Assembly (NCBI GenBank): GCA_026120185.1
Contig: JANUWF010001176.1
Location: 6,891,501-6,955,500 of the forward strand
Origin: Voacanga thouarsii
Lineage: Eukaryota > Streptophyta > Magnoliopsida > Gentianales > Apocynaceae
Direction: 5' to 3'
DNA: 64,000 nt
Both the position numbers and the translations under genes were made by a program. The first letter of the stretch is position 1. Every line of letters starts with the position of its first letter. This document shows positions 1-11,404 of this stretch, piece after piece. Below the pieces are notes generated by a model that ran no database searches, was not told where the DNA came from, and saw only the letters and a program-made list of their open reading frames with translations.

Positions 1-846
1 ATAAGGATGACATGCTCCATGCCTTATGCTTAATCTGGATATCATGTGACAAAAGGACTAAATATAAAATTATGGTTTGGTTCAAAGAGATCACCGATCT
101 TCATTTAACCTGGATAGTTATAATATTTTGTTAGAAATCGCTTATAACTTGTGGGCCATTTTAAATATGATTTGGGCACACTGCCAGTGTTAAATGAACC
201 TATAGGGTCACACAATAAGCGAACTTGTTAGGTTATTTTCTGATAACCAGATTCGATGAATCTGGAAACATGTCTAAGTTAATCGAACTTAGAAAATCTA
301 CCAGATACAATGAATTTGGAAATATATCCACATTCGATATATTTGAATGATGTCCAAATTATAAGAATCTGACTCGGTAAATTAATTAGTTAAATTATCG
401 AGATAATGACAGAATCTTATCATATCAGTTTAATTTAATTTGAATTTAAATTAAAATACGATAAGATATTATTAGGGTTAGACTCTAAGAGGTTCGGAGT
501 GGGTTTTTAAGAAAAAACCCTAGCCGTCTTCTTGGGTGTGCCAATTCTGCTGTAAAATTCGTGCCTTCATCCACCAGAAAAATAAGCCTCTCAAAAACCC
601 TAGGCGCTAGCACTCCCCGAGTGACGAGTGAGTTCGCGGTGTGTATCCGATAAAGGACGTTCGCACAACTGCAGCGTCTGGTGATCGTTCGGGTTGCACG
701 CACAGCAGCACAATCGGAACTGAAGGATATCGATTACACATAACAGAGGTAAATCTGCAAACTTACGATCTTCTTAATCGTTTACTTGGATCCTCAGAAG
801 GGATTCGTGGATGTTTTTCATGTTTAGGAGTCTACGAATTCTAACA
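1..846 (+). mobile_element. 3' part of a copia-like LTR (probable)
   Basis: AT-rich sequence to about 480 is followed by a more GC-rich stretch (about 490-790) with the look of the transcribed region of a plant LTR. It includes a phrase resembling 'CCTATAGGGTCACACA', common in dicot copia LTRs. It ends in ...TCTAACA at 846, a CA end as expected for an LTR. No primer-binding site follows, so this is a 3' LTR or solo LTR whose beginning lies left of the window. The short reading frames inside are not genes. The assignment rests on resemblance only. Confidence 0.4.
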
Positions 847-2942
847 GTTAGTATGCTAGAAATTTTGCAAAAGACCATAGAATAGAATTGGTAAGTTTGA
901 ACCACTTGGCATGGATTAGGATTACAATTACTTTTTGTACATAAATGGGATTAATTGGAAAGCCTTAGGATTGAATTTTGGGGAGTAATGCCTTATAGTT
1001 TAAGGAACCATTATCTTGGGTCAATAATGTCTTACTTGATGCAGAAAATTTCATACGGTTTCTATTTGAATACTTGAACAACTTTTGTTAGATGAATATT
1101 TGGGAATGAATGCTTTTCGTCCTTGATGTCATTTAACTTCTTGTTGGGACATGAATGTAAATCTAAGCATGTGTGTTGTTGACATGGTTGTGTAATAAGA
1201 TTCTAATTGGGATTATGATACGTTATTTAGAACTCATGTAGGTAATTAACACTTATGTAATTTTTATGGTAGACGTGGTGGAATTCAGAGAGTAAGGGTC
1301 ATTATACTAAGTTAGGATTACCAACTTGTGCTTGGAATAAAGTCAGTCCCTTGCATTCATAAAAAGCTTTATGCAGAGTTAAATTTAGAGATATTTCTAA
1401 AATTGTTGAGTATGAAGTAGGAGCCATACATTGGATTTTGTGATATATTTCAGCATTCAAACTATGAATTTGCTTTTACGCATATGTTTGTGAAAGTCAT
1501 AGCATGAAAAATTAAAACATTGGCTCCATTTATTATGACCTCTTATATGGTGAATTTGAGTACAAAAATACCATACCTTCCATAAACTTTGGAATCAATG
1601 ATCAACTATGTCTACTTGAACCTTGAGGAGACTGCATAATTTACAATGCATTATCAAGATGGAAAATTTGTGCATGTTTTGGAACTCAACTTTGAAAATG
1701 TATTGAGTTAACCCTTATAGGAAACTTGTTGTGGAAACTATCTTAAAATATGAACATAAATGTGTTGAGTACTCAATAGGGATAAGACTCTTGGTACTAG
1801 ATCATGTTAGATTGAATGTATCTTGCGGTAGATAGGCTGTCTTCGAAAGGTTGTCATTTTTTAGATAGGGCCATAGTACCTAACAGTTGAGTCAGTCCTT
1901 AACTAGCAATGGGGTTCTAGTGAACTGACGGTTAGATGTGAGACAACCGAATTGAGTTTGAGTGAAAGAATAAGGAGAATCTCATTTGGTAAGGTATACA
2001 CCTATCTGGTAGATTAAGATTGCATGTGCTATATGATAGTGGGGGTCATCTTTATACCTTTTTACATATTAGAAAGATTGGGATTGCACGTGATTCACAA
2101 GAAAAAATTTAACATGGACCAATGGTCCATGGACCAAGTGCATTATGACTTGTACCGCGTGTAATGCAAGTTATACGGTACAACTCAATAATGCACTTGG
2201 TCCACTGGTCCATGGTTTATGTAAGAATTACTTGATTTACGAAAATGGAAGAAATCTTTGTGCCTTTTCACCTCATATCTTGTGTACTATTGGTGCTCCA
2301 CAAACACATGTAGTTACTTTTGAAATTTAATACTCATGATTTTTCAAGAATTAGAATCATGCTAGGCTTTTTATTATAGAGTATTGAAAGTTGTTCAAAA
2401 CTCACCATGGATGTCTCACTTGTTCCTAAAATTATCTTGATAAGCATTTTCTTGATAATATCCTATCTATACTTCACTTCACTTCACGAACAAATGCACA
2501 AATATCCCAGAATGTTTGTTTAATAAATTGATGAATGTATGATCTATTTACGGGGAGCCATTACAAGCTTCTTACTCTACATGCATCATGACTGGAACTA
2601 CAATTAGACATAAGCATACACAGAACTTATTGATATTTATTTTTCACACCTTTTTAATCATGTTTACATGGAGTTTTGGATCTTGACAAGGTTGGAAAAT
2701 TTTTAACTTGAGTTGATTTGTAATGTGCTACTTTTATGACAAACTTTCTAGCATCATTGTTCATTGGATGTTGATTTATTTTATTAGAGAATGTAATATA
2801 AATTTTAAATTTGTAATTAATTTTTTCAACCCTACTTTTAATTTTTGGATTCTCTTATATTTACGTTATAAAGACCCATGTCTTAGTGATAGGGCGACAT
2901 TACCAACCTACTATGAGTTACATAAGTGGGTAGGGTGTTACA
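847..2942 (+). mobile_element. Gypsy-type LTR, 3' portion (copy i)
   Basis: The last 80 bases (about 2865-2942, ending GGTAGGGTGTTACA) match two other LTR copies in this window: the reverse complement of 45177-45260 and the end of 47988-51519. Further homologous blocks (about 1800-2040 here) match the reverse complement of about 45850-46080. The copy runs in plus orientation and its 5' end is off-window or displaced by the LTR at 1-846. No coding capacity is visible. Confidence 0.55.
2113..2216. repeat. Foldback (hairpin) repeat of about 104 bp
   Basis: Left arm 2113-2157 and right arm 2175-2216 are inverted copies sharing CATGGACCA, GGACCAAGTGCATTAT and a GTACCG/CGGTAC inner edge, around a loop of about 17 bases. 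It sits inside gypsy LTR copy i. It could be a tiny foldback MITE; no clear target duplication was found. Confidence 0.6.
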
Positions 2943-4748
2943 AAACTATTTAAGCATTATGTTTTTCCCTTCAAAATTGGATATCAAAATTTTCAAAAAA
3001 AAAAAAAAACATCATTTTTGTGAAGTTCAATACCTAACTTTCAGCATTTGAGGTAGAATAAAAGCTCTACTCGTTCATACTCATATCACTGACCTCTTTA
3101 ACTAAGAAGGATAGTTAATTTTTTTATAGTCAAATACTCTTTTAAATTTTTATATATAATTAAAATAAAATATTTACATTCAAGCGAGAGATATATTTTT
3201 TCCCTCTTGTTAAGGCGGTAAGATACCTTCATAGCAAGTCTAGTCCTTGGCATGGTGGCCATAGGAATTTCTTGCACTGAGAATTTCCAAATTGGGCAAT
3301 AATCCAACTTAACCCAGAAAGGGTAATTTCTCTACAACAGGCCATCTCCATCTTTAGTGTAGACCTACTTATTGGCTAGGACCATATTCTAGCCCGGGCC
3401 TCAAATAAAATTAGTTTATTGAATTAAATAACATGGCAAATTTGAGTTTATTTAAATCTGGCCTGAATCATAATTATTTAATAAACTAAACGAAATTTAA
3501 AAATATAGCTTATCCTAGACGAGAAAAAGAATAGATTCATTGACTGCATTTTATTACATGAATTAATTTTATGTATTTTTTATTGGTGAGGAATTTTTAT
3601 TAAAAAAAAACAAAGAAAAAAAAATCCTAATCCGGGTAGGTCCAAACCTTGCATTATGTGGGCTAATATGGGGTCCAATAGTCAGAATTCTATTCGGGCC
3701 AAATTCCAAGTCCAAAATCGATTTTAGCTCATACCTGATTGAGTCCATCTCATAAACTGGGTTTGACACCTCTTATGCATATAACTTAAAGTTTAATTTA
3801 GAATTGATGATGGCCCATGGATCCAAGTTTTCCATGATAAAAAGTAGTCTGTGCTTGTTCTTTTGTTTTTGTTTAATAATTAAATAAAAAATATTAACAA
3901 TTGAATAAAAATTTGAGTGCGATACAAAGTGCATTGCTAATTGAATTTTACTTTCGAATTATTTTGCATGTCACACTTGAAGATATATGTCATATTTGAA
4001 ATTTTAAGAAATATTTATTGTATATATTTTTTAAATTCTACACTTATTATTATAGAGAAATAATTGCGTGAAATCCACCCACGGAACCTTAATAACTTTG
4101 CTAGCTACTCTATCCAATCAAAGAAAGAAGAAACAATACCATTTGCCAATATTTAAATGGTCAATGCTCTATCTGCTATAAATTATATCCTATGCATTGT
4201 ATTAGACATACACTTTTAAAATCCTACAAACCAAACCCTTTATGATCAAATCCTATTTCCCTTTTCATATAAGAGATTTGCCGATTAAATTCAAAATATA
4301 TTATTTGACAAAAAAAATATATGTTATTAATTTATTAATTTTAAAGATTATATCATATTAAGAGTACACATTCTTAAATATTATTTAATTCACATAAGAG
4401 TTATTTTTAAATTAATTGTTTATATTATAAATATAAAAAATAAATAGAAAATTATACTTTTTAAGATCCCCTCAAAACGGTAACTAATTATTAATCACTT
4501 TTCTAGTCAAATTAAAATTCACAAATGCTTATTGGTGGGCATCCTTTCATCATCATTGTAATAATTCAATGTTCTTCCAAATAAAGAAAATATTACTCCT
4601 CCATGGAGGATACACCTATGAACATTGGTGGCGTTGTCCTTTTCATGATGTTAACCAAATTGGACTCTCATTTCATAGTTATCATCAAGGCTTTGCCCCT
4701 CCATTTCTTCCTCCATTTTCCCTTCTCTCTTCCTCTCACGGGGAAATC
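2943..4748. other. Intergenic; upstream region of the UGT gene
   Basis: No gene seen. Very AT-rich with poly-A tracts. A TATA-like stretch lies near 4419-4436, but no transcription start can be set. An ATG at 4569 is in frame with the UGT gene (60 extra codons). That stretch has no resemblance to the family and is more likely leader or promoter. Confidence 0.4.
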
Positions 4749-6239
4749 ATGGAAAGCAAAAAGGGTACCATCGTTCTCTTCCCTTTCATGTCACAAGGCC
4801 ATTTGAATCCCTTTCTAGCCTTAGCTTTACAGTTGGAACAAAAGGGCTATTCAATAATCTTTTTGAACACACCTCTCAACATTAAGAAACTCAAATCCTC
4901 CCTCCCTGCAAAATCCTCAGTTCAGCTTCTTGAAATCCCCTTCAACAGCACCGACCACGGCCTCCCGCCTGATGCAGAGAACAGCGATGATCTTCCTTAT
5001 AACCTCGTTTTACGCCTGCTCGATGTCTCTTCTTGTCTGGAATTTCCATTCAGAAAAGTTCTTGCTGATCTTGTTGAGAAACATGGAGGTGAAAAGCCAC
5101 TTTGTGTTATAGGGGACTTCTTTTTTGGTTGGTCAGCTGATGTTGCACATGACTTGGGGGTTTTTCATGCTATTTTTAGTGGGGCTGGTGGATTTGGCTT
5201 AGCTTGTTACTACTCCATGTGGCTGAATTTGCCTCATAGAAACAATGATAAAGGTGAGTTCATGTTACCTGATTTTCCTGAAGCTGGAAAATTTCATGTA
5301 AGTCAACTTTCCCCAAGTTTGTTGATAGCAGATGGTTCTGATCCTTTTTCAATTTTCCAACAAAAATGTCTTCCCACATGGGTGAATTCAGATGGGTTCC
5401 TTTTTAATACTGTCGAAGAGCTTGACAAGATTGGATTAGTGTATTTTAGGAGAAAGTTAGGCATTCCAGTTTGGGCAATTGGACCACTATTTTTACCAGT
5501 AGATGAAAGATCAGCAAAATCTGTTAAACAAACTGGGATTACCCCTGAACAATGTATTGAATTTCTGGATTCCAAACCGGAAAATTCTGTATTGTACATC
5601 TCATTTGGATTGCAGACTACAATCTCAGCATCACAAATGATGCAATTGGCAAAAGCATTAGATGCAAGTGAGACAAATTTCATATGGGTTGTTAGGCCAC
5701 CAGTGGGATTTGACATCAATGCAGATTTCAAAGCAGAAGAATGGCTGCCAGAAGGATTTGTACAGAGAATCAAGGATGAAAAGAAAGGGATAATTGTTGA
5801 AAAATGGGCACCCCAATGGGAGATCTTGAGTCATAAATCAACAGCAGCATTTCTAAGTCACTGTGGATGGAATTCTGTTCTTGAATCACTCAGCAATGGT
5901 GTGCCATTGATTGGTTGGCCTATTGCAGGTGACCAATTCAATAATGCAAAGCTATTAGCAGAATGGACTGGCGTTTGCGTGGAGGTGGCTAGAGGAGTCA
6001 ATTTTGAGGTTAGGCATGAAGATATAAAGGACAAAATAGAGTTGGTCATGGGGGAGAATAATGATAGAGCAAAAGAAATCAGAAGAAAAGCTCTTGAAGT
6101 TAGGGGAATGATTAAAGAAAATATTAGAGATGAAGACAATTTCAAGGGGCCATCTATTCTTGCTATGGAAGAGTTTCTTGATGCTGTTTTCCAAATGAAG
6201 GAGGAAACAGCTCATCTGCTCTTGAGTAACAATAGTTAG
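4749..6239 (+). CDS. UGT92A1-like: UDP-glycosyltransferase, UGT92A1-like (intronless)
   Basis: Predicted cytosolic family-1 glycosyltransferase that moves a sugar from a UDP-sugar to a small acceptor; the acceptor is not known for this group. The product is 496 aa, a normal length. The start at 4749 gives MESKKGTIVLFPF, matching the family N-terminus; an in-frame ATG at 4569 would add 60 unrelated residues. Visible features: the catalytic His of the FPFMSQGH motif (residue 18), its partner Asp in IGDFF (about residue 123), and the 44-residue PSPG donor-binding box at about 353-396. The box starts WAPQ, contains HCGWNS, and ends GDQ, the Gln typical of UDP-glucose users. The sequence PFNSTDHGLP and the closing EEFLDA region resemble Arabidopsis UGT92A1. 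No frameshift or missing catalytic residue is seen. A decayed relative lies at 38936-39420. Confidence 0.93.
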   Translation: MESKKGTIVLFPFMSQGHLNPFLALALQLEQKGYSIIFLNTPLNIKKLKSSLPAKSSVQLLEIPFNSTDHGLPPDAENSDDLPYNLVLRLLDVSSCLEFPFRKVLADLVEKHGGEKPLCVIGDFFFGWSADVAHDLGVFHAIFSGAGGFGLACYYSMWLNLPHRNNDKGEFMLPDFPEAGKFHVSQLSPSLLIADGSDPFSIFQQKCLPTWVNSDGFLFNTVEELDKIGLVYFRRKLGIPVWAIGPLFLPVDERSAKSVKQTGITPEQCIEFLDSKPENSVLYISFGLQTTISASQMMQLAKALDASETNFIWVVRPPVGFDINADFKAEEWLPEGFVQRIKDEKKGIIVEKWAPQWEILSHKSTAAFLSHCGWNSVLESLSNGVPLIGWPIAGDQFNNAKLLAEWTGVCVEVARGVNFEVRHEDIKDKIELVMGENNDRAKEIRRKALEVRGMIKENIRDEDNFKGPSILAMEEFLDAVFQMKEETAHLLLSNNS

Positions 6240-6934
6240 GTTTGATCAACTTCTGTGACAGTGGTTTTCTTGGCTTTACAGAAGACAACCTTTTCCCAGA
6301 CACTTAGCAACATTGTTTGGGAGAAACAATCAGAAATTTGTCTATACCAAATTCTTTTGATATACATGAATCATTGTGCAAATGGGCTTGGAAGCTTTAC
6401 TAATTATATTGAAATTCAAGGTACGTATGTTCCTTTCTTCTCATGCCAATTGGCAAGTGGAGACAGGCACATTCCTCTTGTTCTTGATAGCTGGAAGATG
6501 TATAGATTGACACAGAAATTGGTGAACTGAAATTGTGCAAAATTCATTGATATAATTCAAATTTAAAATCGTTACGAAATAAAATGCTTGGTTGACATAT
6601 TTACTTTAGAGATTGCATTGATGTGATACTAGTGATGGAATTAGGAGTGGGTGTGGATAAATTTTTTAAATTTTAATTTTAAAAAATATATTTTTTAAAA
6701 TTTTACTTTTTATTTTTAAAAAATTGTAAGATTATCTTTAATATAATTTTCTATATAATTTACTTCCTAACGTTCCATCCTAAGTGATAGGAGTATAGGA
6801 CTTATATGATGATTGGCCAGTAACATGTTAAAGAGATCTCCTAAGCCCCCAAAAGAATCGAGGGAAGGAAGAAGGGAAAAAATACTTAGAACCATAACGA
6901 AGAAGATAGGGAAGGTGTCTAAAAGCTAGGAGCG
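6240..6934 (+). other. 3' flank of UGT gene with possible poly(A) signal
   Basis: Probable 3' UTR followed by AT-rich intergenic DNA. AATAAA occurs at 6578-6583, about 340 bases after the stop. No gene is seen. Confidence 0.35.
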
Positions 6935-6942
6935 ACTGGTAA

Positions 6943-7125
6943 TAGGGATGGTAATTTCTCCGCTTAAATCGGGGACTCGGTCCGATCTGACTCGATTGGG
7001 CCGGGAATTTCCCGATTTAATTAGAGATGGGTTGGGGACGAGCTTCATTCCTCGATCTGCCAACCGGAGACGGGGATTGCATGATCCCCGCCCCCAGCTC
7101 GCCTGGCTCGGCCCGCTTTACTTAT

Positions 7126-7157
<32 letters not shown>

Positions 7158-7600
7158 TGGTAAATTATATATGTATTATATAAATTATAGGTGAATTATA
7201 TATGTATATAAAATAAAATAGAAAAAAAGAGAAAAGAGAAAAAAGAAAAAAGAAAAAAATTATTAATTATTAATTTTATTCTTACTAATCTAATGATATG
7301 ATAAATATATGAATTATTGGAAATCACTACAAAAGTTTTCTATATAATTAAAAAATTTTGAATAAAAATATATTGGAGGCAATTTTTTTTTAAAAAAATC
7401 TTTATAATTATTTTTGAGCCCAAACATGTCCCTGCTTCCTTACTTTCCCGGGCTGGGACTGGGGATTATTTTGTCCCCGGTGGGTCGGGGGTGGGGATTC
7501 CCGCCTTTCTTCGTAGCGGGAATGAAGATACGGGGGCATATGCAGAGACGAGGTCGGGATTTCTAGTCTCCGGCCCGACTCGACCCCATTGTCATTTCTA
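6943..7600. mobile_element. Non-autonomous hAT-type element, 658 bp
   Basis: Flanked by a perfect 8-bp target duplication ACTGGTAA (6935-6942 and 7601-7608), the hAT size class. The ends are imperfect inverted repeats: TAGGGATGGTAAT at the left and TAGAAATGACAAT (reverse complement) at the right. Both ends are GC-rich, with GGGGA/CCCGG motifs, around an AT-rich centre holding an AT microsatellite at 7132-7157 and a purine tract at about 7212-7258. There is no transposase. Confidence 0.8.
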
Positions 7601-7608
7601 ACTGGTAA

Positions 7609-8270
7609 AGACTGGTATCTATTTGTGGAAGTGACTTCGGTTTAATTTTCGTTGCGGATATTTTGAAAAATTTATATGACGAAAAGTTCAGATATTTAAT
7701 TCTCGTAGAGATTAGTCGGACTAAAAGTTCAGAACCCATGTTAATAAAATAAAAAAAAATAGGGAAGGTGGTCCACAAGCAAAAAATTTTGTGCTAACCC
7801 GTACAGTATAGGGCAGTAGTAGAAACTAAGGAAGGTGGGCCCAAAATCACAAACACAATTATTTGCAAGTGGCCATAAAGTTTAGCTGTCATTTTTGTTT
7901 TGTCATTTATTTATTTTTATTTACAGGAAGACAGCTGGCCTCTAAATACATGTTTTGCACTGCCCAGGATTTCAACAGCACAAATGTACAGATGATTTTT
8001 TTTTTTTTTTAATGTACTTTCGCTAACACTAAAATTTTTTGGGCAAAAAAACAAAGATATTATTAAGAAAAGCCCGTCAAGGCCGCGGGGTAGACGTCAT
8101 CGTATTCATTTAAAGACAAAGATAAATGGACAGTAGCATCCACATGAATCAGTTGACTTTCTAGCATATAAAGAAAAATTCAAAGGTATATAATTGTGTG
8201 ATAGTATTCTTCGTTTTTTGAGAAAAATAATAAATTTTATTATGTAATGTTGGTTATTATAAGTAGAATA
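7609..8270. other. Intergenic, no gene seen
   Basis: AT-rich sequence with a poly-T run near 7998-8011. Nothing recognisable on either strand. Confidence 0.5.
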
Positions 8271-8287
8271 AATAGTATAAGGGATTG

Positions 8288-8723
8288 TAGTACAAAATTC
8301 ATCTAGTAAGATCTTATGTACATTATTTACGCGAGTCCTTTCATACCGTGATATTAAATATATAAAAGTTTATACATTTTTAATGGGGTTCGTTTTGCTA
8401 CTCTCAATGATTTTTCGATGTTATTTTTTAAAGCGATTGTCAGAGTGTGATCCACAATATTAGGGCTAGCGAACCTGATCTTTCTATTGTTGGCCATCTT
8501 ACCAGTTCCATTCTAGACATACTTCATGGTTTTTCTTCAGCTTTTGTTTCTTTCATTCTTAGGGATGACAATAAACCTGCGCATCTTTCTGCAAAACATG
8601 TGCTTGGTTTGTTTCACCCTTGTGAGTGGTATGGGAACTTCCCATCTGATGTAATCTTGGCCGTTTTGACTGATTCATTTACTTAATACAAGTTTTTCCT
8701 AAAAATAAATAAATAAATAAATA
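8288..8723 (+). mobile_element. 5'-truncated LINE with RNase H-like 3' end
   Basis: The frame at 8447-8686 encodes the end of an RNase H-like domain as found downstream of reverse transcriptase in plant LINEs; the tell-tale stretch is FILRDDNKPAHLSAKHVLG. An A-rich tail (AAAT)n lies at about 8699-8723. Flanking near-perfect 17-base direct repeats (8271-8287 and 8724-8740, about 15/17 identical, core AGTATAA-GGATTG) look like the target duplication. Most of the element is missing. Confidence 0.7.
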
Positions 8724-8740
8724 AACAGTATAAAGGATTG

Positions 8741-11402
8741 AATATTTTTGTACATTAAAATGTAAAGATTGAAGACTACTAGTAGCTAACTGATGCGTAG
8801 GGAAATTTTTAACTTTTTTGACAAAAGAAACAATTGCGCGAGGATGAGAATTCAAAACTTCCCATAATTAGAAAAATAATGAACTAAATTCCGGGAGATC
8901 TTCTCTTATTCTTAGGAGTTTTTGTATAAGTGTCTGTTAATGGTATGTTTCAAGCATTCAATAAAGGGACCAAATTATAGCTAACACTGTAATTTAATAT
9001 CTAAATCTTTATTGCAAAAAGCCCAAGCGTAAGATGCGTGTTGAATTCACGAACTGATCCAACATAATTTTCATTTAAAAAAAAAATGGGGCCACTTATT
9101 CTATTCAGATTTCCTGGTATATTATGGTGGTATCCAAGCCCAATTAAATTAGTGTGGCCCTATGCGATTCGATTTCGATGGGCATGGAACGATAAGATGT
9201 CAAAATATTTGATAATTTAAATAATACAATTTATATTAATACTCATTTACACATTAAGAACAACAATGCAACCAAATCTTACGGAACAATACATTTCCTG
9301 GTTTATGATTGCGTTCCACTAACTTTGTAGACACAAGTTTTAGGGTGAAATAAAATTCATTTCCATTAAATTTATTTTTCATTAAAAAGAAAACGAAAAG
9401 TAATATTTTTTAAATAATATAAAACAAGTACACTCATTGTTGTTTTATCAGGGTTAATCAATAAAAACTTCACGTAGCTAAGGACCATTCACAATGCGCT
9501 TCCTGCAAAAAAAATAATAAAATAAAAAATTCTACCAATGTCAATTTTCAATTTTAATTATTAACGTTTAAAAAAAAAGGTGAGACTCGTGTGGGCAGGT
9601 AAAATTAATAAATGTTAACCCTAGTCTGCCCATTACAAATTGAATGCCCAAAAAGCCCCCAACTAACCAATTAAATAATAAATGCATTTCTCACTTGTTT
9701 TTTTGGGGGGCCTCTTTTCCTGTCTTCATCCTCTCTCTTATATTCCGCCATCTTTCTTTTTGAGCTCCATCATTTGCAGAGCATAGAAGTGCAAGGATTT
9801 TTGCCTTTCATTTAAACAATACTTTTGGAAAATGTCTTCAATATTAGAAACAAGCGTGAAGCGTTTATCTTAGTGTTTATATAGAGAAATTACTAATCAC
9901 TTCACAAAATGCTTTTGAAGCGAAAAAAACTCATATTAGAACATCATGTATAGAAGACAATCTAGGAAGAAAGTTTTTTGTTAGTTCAAACCACAAGGTA
10001 TTATCCCTAAAACCTAATCTCATTTTCTAGTTTAAAAGATCTTATTTTGGGTGATATTACATTACAGAAAGATGCATACAAATTCTTTCCATGGTGTGGG
10101 AACCGAGTATGTGACAATGGAAAGTTCATTGCAAGAATACTAATTCAAAGAAATGAGCAACTAAAGAACACAATAACAATGCTATCAACATGAACAAAAA
10201 TTTATTAGAGTCAACCAACAAATTTGAAGCCATAAACAAGAACTTGCCATCTACGAACTCAAAATTGGAATCTATGAATGAATACAAAGATGCAAAAATA
10301 GTAGACCTCAAATGTGTCAATAAGCATAAAATAACATAACTTGTAAAGGTTTTCATTATAGTGGTTCTATTATATGCAACATGTTATACATTAGATGGAA
10401 TCATTCCTATAAACCAATGCTCCAATCATGAACATTATATTTCAAAATAGATTATACTTTGGAATGTTAAACACATAACATTGTGTTCTAAAATAGATTA
10501 CTATCAATTGTCTGTTATTCCAAAATACTAGCACAATATTCAATAGTCAATTCTTCCACTGATGAACATTTTCGCACTAAAACCTAAATCACAAAAACTT
10601 AGTAATAACCAGCTATAAATTTTCTTGCTTAGGGCCTTCAATCTTTGAATTTGGTGAGCTTGCATTTTCTACAATCACATGGAACCCTACTTGAGAAACT
10701 TGAAGACTAAATAATGTTTCACCAAATCTAGTATCTACACTTTGAATTTGCATTTAAATACAACCCCCCCCCCTCCTCGAAGAAAAAAAAAGTGAGTAAT
10801 GACATAGGTAATGTTTGTGTCTTCATATCATAGTTTATATGTGAATATTTTGAGATTTATGAGGTTTTACATGTACACTATTAGATTGTCCTTATGCGTT
10901 AGACAACAGAATTGCCAATTGGATTTATCTCAATGCTTACAGTACATATAAAGGAGACAACGCATTAATTAAAGAGTAAAATAAAATTGAATTTGAAATG
11001 ATCAAGACAATTAGTCAATGGTCTTATTCCATCAAGTCATCAACAACTTCATGTTCTACTATATTGAATGATTGACCTTCACTTCCTAACCCTTTTGCAC
11101 CTCGCTAATCCCAACCCCTTTGTAGCCTTGATCTTCCTCTTTCTTTTGTTGTCACATATACACCTTCGGTGATATAAAAATAAGTAATAATATATATATC
11201 CTTACCATTCCAAATTCCAAATCCACATGAAGGCCCTTGATTCTTTCTACCCCTTCCTCTAAACCTTTTTCTTTCTCAACCCATACCTTTTATCCTATTA
11301 GCAATTTGAACATTTCCACTACTATCTTTATCAACAATACTAACCTATGTTGCATTTTACTCCCTTGGAATTTGTCCTTCAATGGTAGAGCACAAATATT
11401 AA
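8741..11402. other. Intergenic, no supported gene
   Basis: Long AT-rich stretch without a supported gene. At 9700-9810 a C/T-rich run resembles a plant leader or promoter but no coding sequence follows. At about 10070-10190 there is a short frame vaguely like a GRF-type zinc-finger fragment with stops; too weak to call. Confidence 0.4.
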
Positions 11403-11404
11403 TA

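Noticed and set aside
5303..6215. Minus-strand frames across the UGT gene
   Set aside because: Shadows of the coding strand.
8447..8686. Open frame that could be a small independent gene
   Set aside because: It is the RNase H end of a truncated LINE, flanked by an A-rich tail and a target duplication.
9700..9850. C/T-rich stretch resembling a promoter and leader
   Set aside because: No coding sequence or splice donor follows; composition alone is not evidence.
10070..10190. Fragment reminiscent of a GRF-type zinc finger
   Set aside because: Too short, cysteine spacing incomplete, and stops follow immediately.
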